Position numbers and translations under genes: made by a program. From Nilaparvata lugens (lineage: Eukaryota; Arthropoda; Insecta; Hemiptera; Delphacidae): a stretch of 64,000 nt of DNA. The stretch spans positions 60,127,274 to 60,191,273 of the forward strand of contig NC_052510.1 in the NCBI RefSeq assembly GCF_014356525.2. Reading direction: 5' to 3'. Below the pieces are notes generated by a model. It made no database searches. It had not been told where the DNA came from and saw only the letters and a list, made by a program, of their open reading frames with translations. The first letter of the stretch is position 1, and each line of letters opens with the position of its first letter. Below, piece by piece: positions 36,217-49,111 of this stretch.

Positions 36217-37062
36217 AGAAGAAGAAGATTATATTCATTTGTGAAATAATTCCCAATGTACAAAACTTCTGTGATGTTGCCATGTCGTTTCTGAATGCAT
36301 AATTATTTACCTTATTCTGTTCTCTGCAACGTGAGAGAATCTATGAAATGTATATAATAAATATTGGGAAAAATCGGGATGAACAATATCATGCAAAGTT
36401 CATAGGGTTGAAATATTTGCATAGCTCCCAATTCATTGAGAACGCTCTGCTATTTTGAATTATAACCTCCCATGAATCTGATACGGACCTGTTGATTTGT
36501 TATCTACAGCAGTATTTCTTACTAACTTTGAAATTTATGTTAAAAATTTGACTATTATTGTAATTTTGTGCACTTGATTGAAATTATATTGAATAAATTC
36601 TATCATTGATTGAATTCGAATAAATAAGCATGAGAAGATTATTAATCTCAAACCAAATTAAGACGTTGAATTATAATTAATTTTATAGATCTTATTATAA
36701 AACTCTATTATTTCTACGAATAGATAAGTATCAACCGCAACACTTTCTTCCAACTTTAAAATATATGTTGATAATGTGTTTATTATTTGTTACAATTGAT
36801 TGAAATTCATATTGTGAGAATTTGATAATGAATGAGAATTCAAATAAATGAGAATTTAGAGTATTATTCTGAACCCAAAGTAAGATTCGAAATTGTAATT
36901 TATCATTAGATGAGCAGTAAGTATAGATTCTAAGAAGCGTTATTATTTATATGAAGAGATTAAAATTTATTTAACAAAATCAATCAATGAAGTAAGTATC
37001 AAGAAGAGCATTATTCTAGACCTGAAGTAAGATTTGAAATTTTGTAATATTGATTAATAAAT

Positions 37063-37229
37063 GGTTTCACAATTGATTATATTTTAATGTTTCAAGTGAG
37101 ATATCAATCTCAATCACTATTGATGTTTTGACCCTTGACAATATTTAATGCTTGATACATTGATTTCTCTTACCAAACTTTCATCGGTCCGTTGAAATTA
37201 TTGTGTTTCATAGGATATACTTACTTTTC
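37063..37229 (-). other. Micro-inverted segment upstream of gene B
   Basis: Reverse complement of 23699-23869, bounded on the left by GTAATATTGATTAA and on the right by AATGTTGAGTAGATTCATCT in both units, so only this ~167 bp flipped. Confidence 0.85.
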
Positions 37230-37404
37230 AATGTTGAGTAGATTCATCTATTTCAATTGATCAAATTTTATCTTCAACAGAGAGAATCAATACCTTTTCA
37301 AAATATATCCCACCTTTTGCTCTACAACATAGAATCAATAAAACCTGTAGCCATCCTGAATGGTAATTTCAATAATTCACTTAGTAAGTACATAGTAAGA
37401 GCAG

Positions 37405-37722
37405 AAATCGATTAGGAATATTCCACATCCTGATTGATGACATTAACTAATCTGGGGTAATTTAATTCAATTTCCAAATTCATTCCAATAAAACTCAGGT
37501 ATCTAAGTACACAGTTACTGCAGAAATCCATTCGAAATATTCCATGATATATGAGAATTTGACAAGAGGTGTGAGCACACATAAAAAACTGTAGAGTAGT
37601 CTTTCAATGGCTTGATACGGGGACCCCGTGACCTTTCAGCGACGAGACAGATAATGAGAGAGTATATAACGAGCGGACAGCGTTCGACTAATTGTCCTTT
37701 TCGAAGAACTCACTCAATCATC
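37405..37722 (+). promoter_or_regulatory. Gene B promoter and 5' UTR
   Basis: TATATAA at 37663-37669, 60 bp before the ATG. The AGATAA and TGACCTTTCA motifs and the GGAATATTCC palindrome (37415-37424) sit at virtually the same distances as in gene A. Confidence 0.75.
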
Positions 37723-40700
37723 ATGCAGTGCTCTCTGGTCTTCTTGGCTCTCGTCGGCTTTGCCGCAGCTGCCGTCATCCCACACAACAACAACAACAAC
37801 AACAACGTTGACTTCACCACCAAGAACAACATCGTTGACTTCAACCAGAGGAATGGAGTGACCTACAACTACAACCCATACTACTACCCATACAACAACC
37901 GCAACAACTTCAACAACCAGTACAACAACTACAACCCATTCAACAACCAGAACAACAACTACAACCCATACAACAACCAGTACAACAACTACAATGGTTA
38001 CAACAACGTCAACCCATTCTACAACCCATACAACAACCAGTGCTACAACAACCAGTACAACAACAACGTAAACAGCCAGTTCCAGAACCAGCAGTACAAC
38101 CACCAGAACCAGTACCAGAACAACCAGTTCCAGAACCAGATCTACAACAACCAGTTCCAGAACCAGAGGTACAACAACCAGAACCAGTACAACCAGGTCC
38201 AGAACAACCAGTACCAGAACCAGAACAATCAGTTCCAGAACCAGATCTACAACAACCAGTTCCAGAACCAGAGGTACAACAACCAGAACCAGAACAACCA
38301 GGTCCAGAACACCCAGGTTCAGACTAACCAGGTCCAGAACAACCAGGTCCAGAACAACCAGTTCCAGAACCAGAACAACCAGGTTCAGAACACCCAGTTC
38401 CAGAACCAGAACACCCAGTACCAGAACCAGAACAACCAGTTCCAGTACCAGAACAGGCAGGTCCAGAACAACCAGTTCAACAACCAGAATGGTGAGTTAA
38501 ATTTGTGCTGATAATTTTTGAATATATTCTGCTTTTCATCACAATACAAAAAAAAATGCATATCAAATCATCTTGCATGAGAGTGATTTATTTTCAATAG
38601 TTAATATTCAACACAAGTATACAAGTAATATATGGAATAGAATCTTTGAATAATTAATAATAATAGTAAACTCCAAAATAATAGTAAATTTTATAGAAAT
38701 AGCATCATATCTAATTGGGATTAAATTATTATTTCCTAATTTGTCAGACAATGCAATGATAAAATTGAATCATTCATTCTCTATGCATTGGTTTGTTGTA
38801 TCATACTTGCATACCTGTAGAGTATTGATGTTCTCTTCCATGAATAACATTTATCGCCAGTCTATGTGACTTGAAATTTCAGTTGTTAACATTCAAATCG
38901 TGAATAATAAAGATAATTCTTGAATAGAACCTTCCTAGTATGAACCTTAATAACACAATAGCCTTGATAATAATATTCTTTTTCAAAATCACTTGCAAAT
39001 TTTGTAAAATTGATGATGAAATGCGTCTTTTATGAAGCAAATAATCCAAGCCTCAAATATTAATTACTGGTGGCAAGGCTTGTAAAATATCTTCTATTAT
39101 AAATTTTCTCTGTTAAAAAAACGATAGTCAAATGCATCCTCTATAAGAAGTGGCTCTCACGCAGCGACCTCTAAGCCACGCAATTTTCAAACAAACTCAC
39201 CATTGTTTCTACAATAATAACTGGCTTCAATGAATTGCTTAGCATTGATCAATATGATTGAACAACTATCTATCCATAAAAAAAGAGTTATAGTACTCTT
39301 ATTCAAAACCAATTGGGTTCATATTCACCCATCACAATATTAATACAGTGAACTACTTTACTTTTTATAATTTATAAAGTTTAGTAACTTTCATTTCAAA
39401 AGAGTTCTTCTCCAGCTATTAAATGTCTCTATGGAAGGAGTACCATGGATTAATAACCTAAATGGGAAGAACCTTTTTACTACGAATACCTTGGATACAG
39501 CAATTATGTTGTCAATCAAATGATATTCGTCTTATTCAACTCAGATATTGAGATATCAAGATTCTGTCGACATTCATTCATTAGAGTCTTAAGGAAATAG
39601 ATATAGGCCTGGAAGTACAACTCAACTATTCTCTAGACTGTTCTATTGTATTTTGGATTAAATATAAGTTGGAGGAATAATTCAATTGAAGTGATAGAAG
39701 GCCTAATTTCAAGCTCACTAGAATATTATTGTCTCTTGTTTTCCGTTTTATTTCTTGACTTAGAAAATGATGCAATCTTTTTGTTATCCAGAATCATTGA
39801 ACATCATTAATCTGCAAAAATGATAGTAACTAAAATGTCTAAAAATTCAAGAAATTATTTATTCTTGATAACTATTGAGCCCTGATTATCCTCTCAACCT
39901 AGCCATATTATTTATATGTTTGAAAAATTATAATTTTGAACACTTTGGGTCGTTTTATTTGATTGGTATTCCTATAGGATTAGATTGATCCTAAAACGTA
40001 ATTCACATAATCTCAAATGCAATTTCTCCTACATTTAATCTATAATAATATCAACAAATGTTTGAACAACAGCTTATAAACATGTTAGGGAGACAATCAG
40101 TTTCAAGATATATGGAATTTTATTGAAATGTTATTTGAATTAATGGATTGTTGTTGTGTATTCACGATGAAAGAATGTTGACTCGTTTAACTGATGACTG
40201 GTTCTCTGTTTTGTAGGCCAGAATGTTAACAACCAGAACCAGTTTGTGAACCAGTACCAGAACCAGAACCAGGTCAACCAGGTCCAGAACCAGAACCAGA
40301 ACCAGAACCAGATCAACCAGGTCCAGAACCAGAACCAGAACCAGAACCAGATCAACCAGGTCCAGAACCAGAACCAGGTCAACCAGGTCCAGAACCAGAA
40401 CCAGGTCAACCAGGTCCAGAACCAGGTCAACCAGGTCCAGAACCAGAACCAGGTCAACCAGGTCCAGAACCAGAACCAGAACCAGGTCAACCAGCAGAAC
40501 CAGATCACCAAGAACCAGAACACCAAGGTCCAGAACCAGATCAACCAGAACCAGAACATCCAGGTTGAGAACCTCATCAACAACCAGAACCAGGTCCAGA
40601 ACCAGAACCAGATCACCAAGAACCAGATCAAGAACAACCAAAACCAGGTCAACACCAACCAGAACCAGAACAACCAGGTCCAGAACCAGAACAAGGACAA

Positions 40701-41469
40701 CCAGGTTGAGAACTTCTACAACAACCAGAACCAGGTTAACACCAACCAGAACCAGAACCAGGTCAACACCAACCAGAACCAGGTCAACCAGATCCAGAAC
40801 CAGAACAACCAGAACCAGAACAACCAGGTTGAGAACTTCTTCAACAACCAGAACCAGGTCAACAACGTGAACAACCAGAACCAGAAGAACCAGTTCTACA
40901 ACCAGTACCAGAACCAGAAGTACAACAACCAGAACCAGGTCAACCAGTACAACAACCAGAACCAGTACCAGAACCAGAACAACCAGGTCAACCAGTACAA
41001 CAACCAGAACCAGTACCAGAACAACCAGGTCAACCAGTACCAGAACAACCAGTACCAGAACCAGGTCAACCAGTACCAGAACCAGAACAACCAGGTCAAC
41101 CAGTACCAGAACCAGAACAACCAGGTCAACCAGTACCAGAACCAGAACAACCAGGTCAACCAGTACCAGAACAACCAGTACCAGAACCAGGTCAACCAGT
41201 ACCAGAACCAGAACAACCAGGTCAACCAGTACCAGAACCAGAACAACCAGGTCAACCAGTTCAACAACCAGAACCAGTACACCAACCAGAACCAGTTCAA
41301 CAACCAGAACCAGTACACCAACCAGAACCAGTTCAACAACCAGAACCAGTACACCAACCAGAACCAGTTCAACAACCAGAACCAGTACACCAACCAGGTT
41401 ACCAGCCAGAACCAGATTGAGAACAACCAGAACACCGGTATCTTCCAGGCTATCAAGTCTTTCTTCTAA
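37723..41469 (+). CDS. Gene B: secreted Asn/Gln-rich low-complexity repeat protein
   Basis: CDS is join(37723..38491, 40217..41469), 673 aa. Signal peptide and splice sites are identical to gene A, with the intron again in phase 1 (split Gly257). The N-terminal block differs slightly (VDFTT, and an added PYYYPYNN), Cys107 is the only mature cysteine, and the QVEN landmarks are at 372, 419 and 460. Relative to gene A some [10 protein letters not shown] units are gained and others lost, always in whole codons, while the tail [12 protein letters not shown] is unchanged. This is the closest relative of gene A, in line with the surrounding duplication. The function is unknown; a secreted structural protein is inferred. 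Confidence 0.85.
38492..40216 (+). other. Gene B intron (1725 bp, phase 1)
   Basis: GT at 38492 and AG at 40215-40216. Collinear with the gene A intron. No internal gene seen. Confidence 0.85.
40217..41469 (+). repeat. Coding tandem-repeat array of gene B exon 2
   Basis: CCAGAA-type hexamer array, with a 3' half made of regular CAGTACCAGAACCAGAACAA-type units. The regularity suggests recent homogenisation. Confidence 0.9.
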
Positions 41470-41497
41470 GCTCCTGCATAGATGAAACTTTAACTTG

Positions 41498-41503
41498 AAT
41501 AAA
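41498..41503 (+). other. Gene B poly(A) signal
   Basis: AATAAA 29 bases after the stop codon, as in gene A. Confidence 0.7.
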
Positions 41504-42134
41504 TTTGTATAAAACCTTACAAAATTCTTCTCATTCCAACCTCAAACACTAGCTATACTTCAAGTGCCAAAATCATCAAAAACTTATCAATAAAAATAAT
41601 AATAGACAATACTCATAATCTTAAAGAATATTAACCATGTCTGATGAAAACTTATACAATCTCAATAGTTCGGTTTTGGAAAATCGTTTACTATCTCAAT
41701 AGTACATGAATATGGCAAAACTCATAATCAGCAATGATTATCATGTTTCATTAGTATATTGAATCAAGATGATACTCTGAAGTAGCCTATCATATACTCA
41801 TGCATGTATTATATACTTCTGTATTCCAGAAGAATTGATTTGAACTCATCAGTTTGACAAGTTTTGAAGCAATCGTCTCATGGAAGTTAATTTAATACTC
41901 CCAGACTACTAATGTTTTTAATATACTGTCTAATTTAGCTTTGAATAAAAACATCATGACTCAGTATAATTGAGTGGTTCTCTAGTCCTTCAAATCCTGT
42001 TGCTGTATTCCTTAATTAATTAAATAATAGATTTCGAAATCTAGCTTTAATTAAATAATAAACTTGTGCTTAATGGATGAAATCAAACCTCAATTCGATG
42101 AGCTTGTGTATGACGAATGAAGCTGACATAATTA

Positions 42135-42515
42135 CTATAGTGAGGTCCAAGATATAATTGGCAGTAGAGAAAGATAGTACAACAGCGTTGACTATTCTCT
42201 GCCTTGCCTTCTATAGAAGATAGCAGATACCAGTATATCAGATGTAACAGTAACTGTTCATTCTTGATTGAAATAAATAATATTCTATTCGGCCAGGAAA
42301 TTGTTTTCAATGATTTAATAAAAAATTCTTAAAACTCAGATTGAATATCTTATTAATTGCATTCCTTAATTGTTAAAAAATGATATGGTAACGTTGCAGA
42401 GCTACAAAAAAAAATTGTATTATCTGCTTTGATGAATGATAGACTATCCTTGTCTATCCATTGGCAACACCAATGTTAATCAAATACTGCCATTATAACG
42501 TGGACCTCACTATAG
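42135..42515 (+). mobile_element. MITE family B, complete, with empty site in unit 3
   Basis: CTATAGTGAGGTCC to GGACCTCACTATAG. The flanks (GAATGAAGCTGACATAATTA and AAGTCATTC) are directly joined in unit 3 at about 63224-63250, so the element arrived after unit 3 split off and before units 1 and 2 separated. Confidence 0.75.
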
Positions 42516-42582
42516 CAAGTCATTCTATGGGAATAAGTCCACATACAGCTGTGGAAAATGAGAAAATCCAAAATGGTATAAT

Positions 42583-42854
42583 CATAGAGAAACAATAGCG
42601 TAAGTAGATATCCCATGGTATAGGGAATTTATGTTGCAACTTTTACTGTTATCTCAAGCCGATTACTGTCGATTATTGTCAATTTTTACTGTTTTGTTGG
42701 GGTGAGAGTGTAGAACGGCACAATTTGAGAGACTACCAGCGTCACACAGCTGCATAGGAAAGAACTACGTGAGCTATCGGCTTGGGATAACAGTAAAAGT
42801 TGCGACATAAACGCCCTATACCATGGGATATCTACTTATTATCGTTTCTCTATG
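42583..42854. mobile_element. MITE family A with 7-bp target duplication
   Basis: Starts CATAGAGAAACAATAGCGTA and ends inverted at CGTTTCTCTATG, flanked by GTATAAT on both sides (42576-42582 and 42855-42861). Unit 3 keeps an unfilled site (AAAATGGAATAATTTCAC near 63290). No coding. Confidence 0.8.
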
Positions 42855-43479
42855 GTATAATTCCACGGGAAAATCGATATTACACTACAGCACAAAACAA
42901 CTCGCTTTCACTAAAACATTTATTAGTTTGGGCGCAAATGTACTTCCAAGTCCTTTTTCGGGGAACAACCCTGGAAGATGTCTCAACTCCTTTGTAAGGA
43001 CAAGTATTATAAAAAAACACAACGATGATAAGTCGAAATCACAGGCAAACATCTCGAAAACAAGATGTCAGCCAAAATCTTCTTTTAAACTCAATTAAGA
43101 ATACATTGATACCATGTTCAAGTCTATATCTTCAAGGAGTCATTGGATACAAGGTTTTTGACATATGGTGGAAAAATCGTGTTTTTCCACTGCAAGTTGA
43201 AATTTTCTCTCTTATTCCAATGACAAGCCTAGCCGTCAAAAATGGACCTACAATGTTCAACTAGACGTCATTTCAAAGCTTGTGACATAGACTGGAACAC
43301 TAAGGCGATCAAAGCGAGCCTGCCGGCTAGCCATTTATATTTTAGAAGTTAAGAAAATATATTTTTTTAATAAATTTTATTAGTTGGATTTATTATTTTG
43401 CGAATTAATTATATGTCTACATTGTTAAAAAACTATTTGACAACATTGCCAGAGCTAGAGAAGGATAGTGCTATCTGCT

Positions 43480-43560
43480 TATCGAATGATAGACAAGGAT
43501 AGCAACAACAATGTTAATCACATACAGACATTTTGAAGAGTGTACCTCAATACACTAGTG
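43480..43560. mobile_element. Decayed MITE family B right end
   Basis: Retains GATAGTGCTATCTGCTTATC and ATGATAGACAAGGATAGCAA followed by a degraded terminus (GTGTACCTCAATACACTA). Confidence 0.4.
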
Positions 43561-43599
43561 AATCCAATAAGTTCGAAAGAAATCACTGTACTTTGACTG

Positions 43600-43884
43600 T
43601 TTTCAGCTTTATTGAACTAACTTCGTTTGTATTTCTTTTTTTTTTATTAATTTATGTTATAATATGACAATTGTATCAATTGTAAAAACAAAAATTCTTC
43701 AAAAATAAATGCAAAGAAAAGAATAAAAAACATGACAATCGTAAAGCAGAAAAGTAATAATAATTATATTTGTATGGTGGGCCTCAAAAACGATTATAAC
43801 GTCCATGACCGAATTAGGTTTATAATTATCTTTAAAGAAACTCTATCTTCTAATTCCCGTAGCGAAGCACGGGTGCCCTGCTAG
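43600..43884 (+). mobile_element. Helitron-like 3' end
   Basis: Ends with the hairpin CCCGTAGCGAAGCACGGG, a short spacer TGCCCTG and CTAG followed by T. Closely resembles the 3' end of the element at 245. The 5' limit is not identified. Confidence 0.5.
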
Positions 43885-44556
43885 TGATACTACAGAATTG
43901 CATCTTCTATCATTATTACAGCATGACATGATTTCTAAAACGATATATTCAACCATTCTGCTAGAATTTTATATTCTATTCAAGAATCTCTCCACTAAAA
44001 ATACAACCCTCGTATCAATGAAAACAAGGAATATCAATTAAAATATTTAAAAGCTGATATCATTTTCATTGCGAGATAAAATTTTGGCTTCAGTCATTCA
44101 GCTCAAATAAAAACATAATCTCTAAAAATGTAATCAGTTTTGGGTACCTCCCTACTAGAAAAACGACCCCCGTATGCCTGAGTAGGCCTATAAATCAGAT
44201 GAAATAAATAAAAGCACAAATAAAATAAATTGCATAGTGGAAATTTGGAACCGATCCAACAATAATTATTCAATCAGCTAAAATCGAGGAGTCCATTTCA
44301 AAATCATACTACGTAAGAAACAGCTATGATAATAAATATGTCCATTAGCTTCCTAAATACTATGTAATAATAATTATTATTGGGAATCATTATCGTAATG
44401 CAAGAACAGAATTTTACAATTCCCACCTACCTCAAATATTTTATCATCAGAAAATCATATTAAAACCTTATAAAACATACAGAGTGGAACGTAGAATAAT
44501 AACTGCCATAACAACCAATTATGAAGCTCGAATCATTAATATGTATTACATATTAT

Positions 44557-44827
44557 CATAGAGAAACGATAGCATAGATATCCCATGGTATAGGGCGTTT
44601 AAGTCGCAAGTTTTACTGTTATCCCAAGATGATAGTTCACAAAGTTCTTTCCTATGCAGCTGTGTGACGCTGTTGATCTCTCAAATTGTGCCGTTCATAC
44701 ACTATCACCACAACAAAACAGTAAAAATTGACAATAATCGACAGTAATCGGCTTGAGATAACAGTAAAAATTGCGACATAAATTCCCTATACCATGGGAT
44801 ATCTACTTACGCTATTGTTTCTCTATG
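44557..44827. mobile_element. MITE family A with 7-bp target duplication
   Basis: CATAGAGAAACGATAGC... to ...GTTTCTCTATG, flanked by ATATTAT on both sides. About 271 bp with terminal arms of some 75 bp. Confidence 0.8.
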
Positions 44828-44834
44828 ATATTAT

Positions 44835-45823
44835 GTTTATGTATTATGTAATTAATTACTATACATGGGAAAGTAGGGTGAATAACTTGTATATCAATCA
44901 TCATTTGAAACAGTAAACCGAAAAGTAAAAACCTCAAAAAATGATTCATAATCATCCATAGTAAAATATTAGCATTGGAAGAGTACATCCCCTTTAATAC
45001 AGGCCAATGACCCAGTCTACAAGGTCAGCTTTAATTTCGTGCAGCCACCTGTAACCTGCTTTCAAGGTTTGAGGTTATGTTGACCCAATTTTCAAATTTA
45101 TGCTACTTTTAACCGAAAAAACCATCTCAACCTAACACCATTTATCGAAATGTCATCGTCATACGTATATTATCGATTAATGATCATAGATAACAATCGA
45201 AGATAAAAAATAATTGGATTATAACATAAAATTACTTACCACGCTCCCGAAATTTGCATGAAAATTGTCAACTTTTGACAAGGAAGTTTTCGTTGTAAAA
45301 TCACGTTTCGCCCGATTCTAACCACTGATAATATTTAATTGTTGATTGTAGAACGATAATCAACTATTCTCAAGGTACAAAACATAATTCAAAAGCGAAT
45401 ACAACCATAATTATTAGCACGTCACAAGATGTTCAACAACATGAACTCGCAAGGTCGCGACCGATGAACTGACTCGTTCATCCCTTATGATTGATTGGTG
45501 AGGGGTGAGAAAAACTGGAAGAATAGTTCGGAATAGAATGGTTCATTTTTGAACTACCTACTCTCAGAATACTAGTTCATCAATTATAGAACTGATAACG
45601 GAAAGGTAACCTTCATTGTTTCTATGAAAGATTTCGTTGTCTAAACTGAATTGATAACCGAATTATGGGGAAATTAAGAATAAAAATTTCAAATTGAATA
45701 AATGAAATTGATGTACACCTCTGCACTCTTTAGAATTTATTTTTGTAAAATTACTTCGGTTCCATGTTTCAACTACAATATTTTCTTACCTGTCGCATTG
45801 GTTTATTACCTATTTTCAATTTA
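44835..45823. other. Gene-free AT-rich stretch
   Basis: I see neither a gene nor a recognisable repeat here. Confidence 0.5.
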
Positions 45824-46525
45824 TCTATATATATAAAAGCGAAATGGCACTCACTGACTGACTGACTGACTGACTCACTCATTCACTCACTCACTTACAC
45901 ACTCACTCGCATAACTAAAAATCTACCGGACCAAAAACGTTCAAATTTGGTAGGTATGTCCAGTTGGCCCTTTAGAGGCGCACTAAGAAATCTTTTGGCA
46001 ATATTTTAACTCTAAGGGTTGTTTTCAAGGGTTTAAAGTTCGTCTCTTAGCATGTATATTCTTCTTCTCCCAATCTCTTAATTATAATTAAAATTTCCAT
46101 ATCATATGTTACTATAGAACTATAATCTAGATAGAGTACCTCTTCGAAACAGTTGTTAACTGGCAACTAAATTAATAATTTTGTCAGGTTGGCATTAAGT
46201 TGAGTTGACTTTGTTAGGTTGGCACCAAGTTGAAGATTTGAATGCATTTATCGCGGAAAAATTGATTGGGCACTGCTACTTCAATCCTGGGAATATTATA
46301 TTACTAGCCGTCAGGCTCGCTTCGCTCGCCATTTCCGTTTAGCCAGACGTTTAGTCTGGACCCCCGACTGGATTGTCCTAACATATGATAAAAATGCTCA
46401 AATGGAAAATGCAGGCGAGCGAAGCGAGCCTGCTGATCTCATTCTTGGACGATCCAGTCAGGGGTCCAGGGGGCGGAGCCTCCTGGCTAGACCGATATGG
46501 CGAGCGAAGCGAGCCTGACGGCTAG
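45824..46525 (+). mobile_element. Non-autonomous Helitron-like element
   Basis: Starts TCTATATATATAAAAGCG after an A and ends GAGCCTGACGGCTAG before a T. Near the start is a (GACT)n run. The last ~215 bp form an inverted repeat of ACTAGCCGTCAGGCTCGCTT with GC-rich arms. An oppositely oriented copy is at 51354-52050. No Rep/helicase coding. Confidence 0.6.
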
Positions 46526-48800
46526 TTTATTATATTATAAGGAGATGAATGAGCTTATACAGTTATACATTTACAGGTTGGGAAATATACGAATAACGCC
46601 TCATCACTACTCAACAGATTTACTTGAAATGTTGAAGAAATTAAGAATCTATATAATTCACCGAAAATAGATATTAGCCTATTTCATTTCTCCATTATTT
46701 CAGTGCAACAAGTTTTCAGTTTGTCAAATTGACAATTAGTCAGGTTTCCAATATATATAGTTTTCAGCCCATTATGTTTCTGGTTTGCGATATTTTGCTT
46801 GAGTGGTCATCTATCTATCTATTCATCTTATATATCTATTCATTTATCTATTTATCCAAGCGTCCCCCAGCTTTTCTTAAAGGGTTTCTTTTCTCAAGTT
46901 TTTCATTGAGTTTTCAAATCATTTTTCTACATCTCTCAAGCAAATTCATACTTGATAATGTTGGATATGGATGTTTGTTAAGCTCTCCATATTCTCCATA
47001 CCATTCCTGTTTTAAATTTCAAAGAACTATTAGACTAAATAGAAGTAAAATTATAAATAGCATTTTCATACGTTCATCCCTGCGTATTATTCTGAAAGCA
47101 GTATATTTTTTGCAAAAGAGCTACCAGAAAACATGAAATACGGAGAAAATAGAGAAATATCGATGAAGAAAAGTCGGAGAGTAGAGAATGGAAAGATCAA
47201 TGACATTTGCAAATTGAAATTAGAAATAAAATAATAATTCTCATAATATCCTAACCGAGTTTCTAATCAAGAAATAACTAAATATTTGATTATTCTGATG
47301 TAGATAAAGATTTCTGCAACCCTACACCACATAATTCAAAGAAAACTGGTGATTGGAAGTCTCTTTTGACTTTTCGACCGAAGGAAGAAATCTTAGATGA
47401 AAATCTACAACTTCTTTGTAAGTATTTCTTACTTACTTACTTCTGATGTCTTCCTCACACTCCTGGGATCGGGGAATCGTCAATGGATTATGATATCCAG
47501 GGTCGTCAGACCTATTTATTTTTATAGAAAATATTGTTGAGGTAACAAACAGACCTCATTTAACGAATTTATCACACCAGCATGATAACGAAAAGTTTGA
47601 TACCATTCCCAAGTATGTACATACAAGGAATCATGAGATACACTCTTTTCTAATTGTTAGGTTTGACATATGGTGGAAAAAAACGTGTTTTCCTCTGCGA
47701 ACAGTACTTTTCTCTCTTTTTCCGATGACGCTCCAGCCGTGTAAAATTAACTTACAGCCTTCAACTAGATGCCATTTTGAATCTTTTGGAATATTCTACA
47801 ACACTGTCTGGATAATATTTATGTATGTCTGCTCTACTGTTTTTTCATACTGAGTTTTGAAGCTATAAAGTGGAGGTGGTGTAATTTCATTTGAACAGCA
47901 TTTTCATACGTTCATCCCAGCGTATTTTTTCGAAAGCAGTATATTTTTTGCAAAAGAGCTAACAGAAAACATGAAATACGGAGAAAATAGAGAAAGATCG
48001 ATGAAGAAAAGTCGGAGAGTAGAGAGAGAATGGAAAGATCAATGACATTTGCAAATTGAAATTCGAAAGTTTTACAATTTAGTACTGTATTTTATTGGTT
48101 ATCGAGTTATATAATAATGGGTATTGTAATTTTTTTGAACGTTTGATAACAAACGATCACAAGTTCAAGGCAGAGAAGAGTTTTGAATTTCTGCATTTTG
48201 ATAACAAAGACAGACCTCTGAATATTCTAGAGTTTAGAGGCTTCAGAAATAACTAAAGTAATAGAGAATTATTTACAGTCAAGTTCAAACGATCACACGA
48301 AATCATTAAGTTCATTTCAAACGAAACAATACCACCAATCTATTGTTTTTACATAGTTTTGTAAACATTTCCTATTGATTTCTTAACATTTATATTAACT
48401 TCTTCCGTTATATGAACACCGCTATTTGGGGAGGGACTTACCTAGGCCAATGCCAGACCTTGATAGGTCACGGCTTCCAGCAATAACGGTGCTCAACTTT
48501 TAGAAGAAAAACTGCTGCACTTAACTTCAGTTTTAGTTCACCAGAGATTGGTGTAGCAACCGAAACCAGTATCTCAATTCTTGATAAATCTGTATTTTGA
48601 CAATATCTAGTCTTTCTAATCAGTTATAAAATTTATACACCAGAGAATGGGAAAAGAGGAAGGGAATGTTACTCTACATCTTTCTCTATTTTTACACTCC
48701 TGAATCCCTGAGTTGGATATGAACAGCAGTTTGAACGTAGCAATCTAGCAACTAAATTCAGTACTTTCTTGTCATTATCACAATAATATTCATCATCTCC
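46526..48800. other. Gene-free stretch with a direct duplication
   Basis: About 165 bp beginning GCATTTTCATACGTTCATCC is present at 47059-47222 and 47899-48066. The block GACATATGGTGGAAAAA at 47667 also matches 43155. The 135-codon frame at 46729-47136 overlaps the duplication and has no recognisable features, so it is not called a gene. Confidence 0.5.
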
Positions 48801-48964
48801 TGCACGATGTCGTTTTGCTTCACTTCACAAATTAATCAATTTGATTAAATCAAGTCTTCATCAATCAAATAAACGTAACAAGTTACTCCTGTATACCTTC
48901 CTCATGACTCCTTCTCTCAAACTCAATGTGGTCAGTTATATCTGTATACAATCAATAAAATATA

Positions 48965-49111
48965 AATGTGATTTAAATCACTTTTTGCTATTAGAAAAAA
49001 CGACTAGCAGTCAGATATTTTACAATAAATGAATTAATCACTTACTGCGACAACGAGATCTTTCAGCAGGTCCGCCATCTTCTTGGTTGTATCATGTGAT
49101 TTAAATCACTT
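48965..49111. mobile_element. Palindromic MITE copy, partial
   Basis: CACTTTTTGCTATTAG... through TCTAGCAGTCAGATATTTTA-like sequence, matching the complete copy at 50271-50485, with GCCATCTTCTTGGTTGT at its right part. The larger repeat at 49112 follows immediately. Confidence 0.55.

Larger units (their letters stand above)
29430..43100 (+). repeat. Segmental-duplication unit 2 (carries gene B)
   Basis: Matches unit 1 in blocks from 29432 and nearly continuously from 36768 to 42310; also matches unit 3 (33750-34870 with 54200-55190, and 42520-42960 with 63226-63400). It is expanded relative to unit 1 by insertions at 29763-32084, 33380-33724 and elsewhere. Boundaries are approximate. Confidence 0.7.

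Noticed and set aside
46729..47136. 135-codon open frame
   Set aside because: Hydrophobic AT-driven composition, overlaps a direct duplication at 47059 that is not open in its other copy; no motif.
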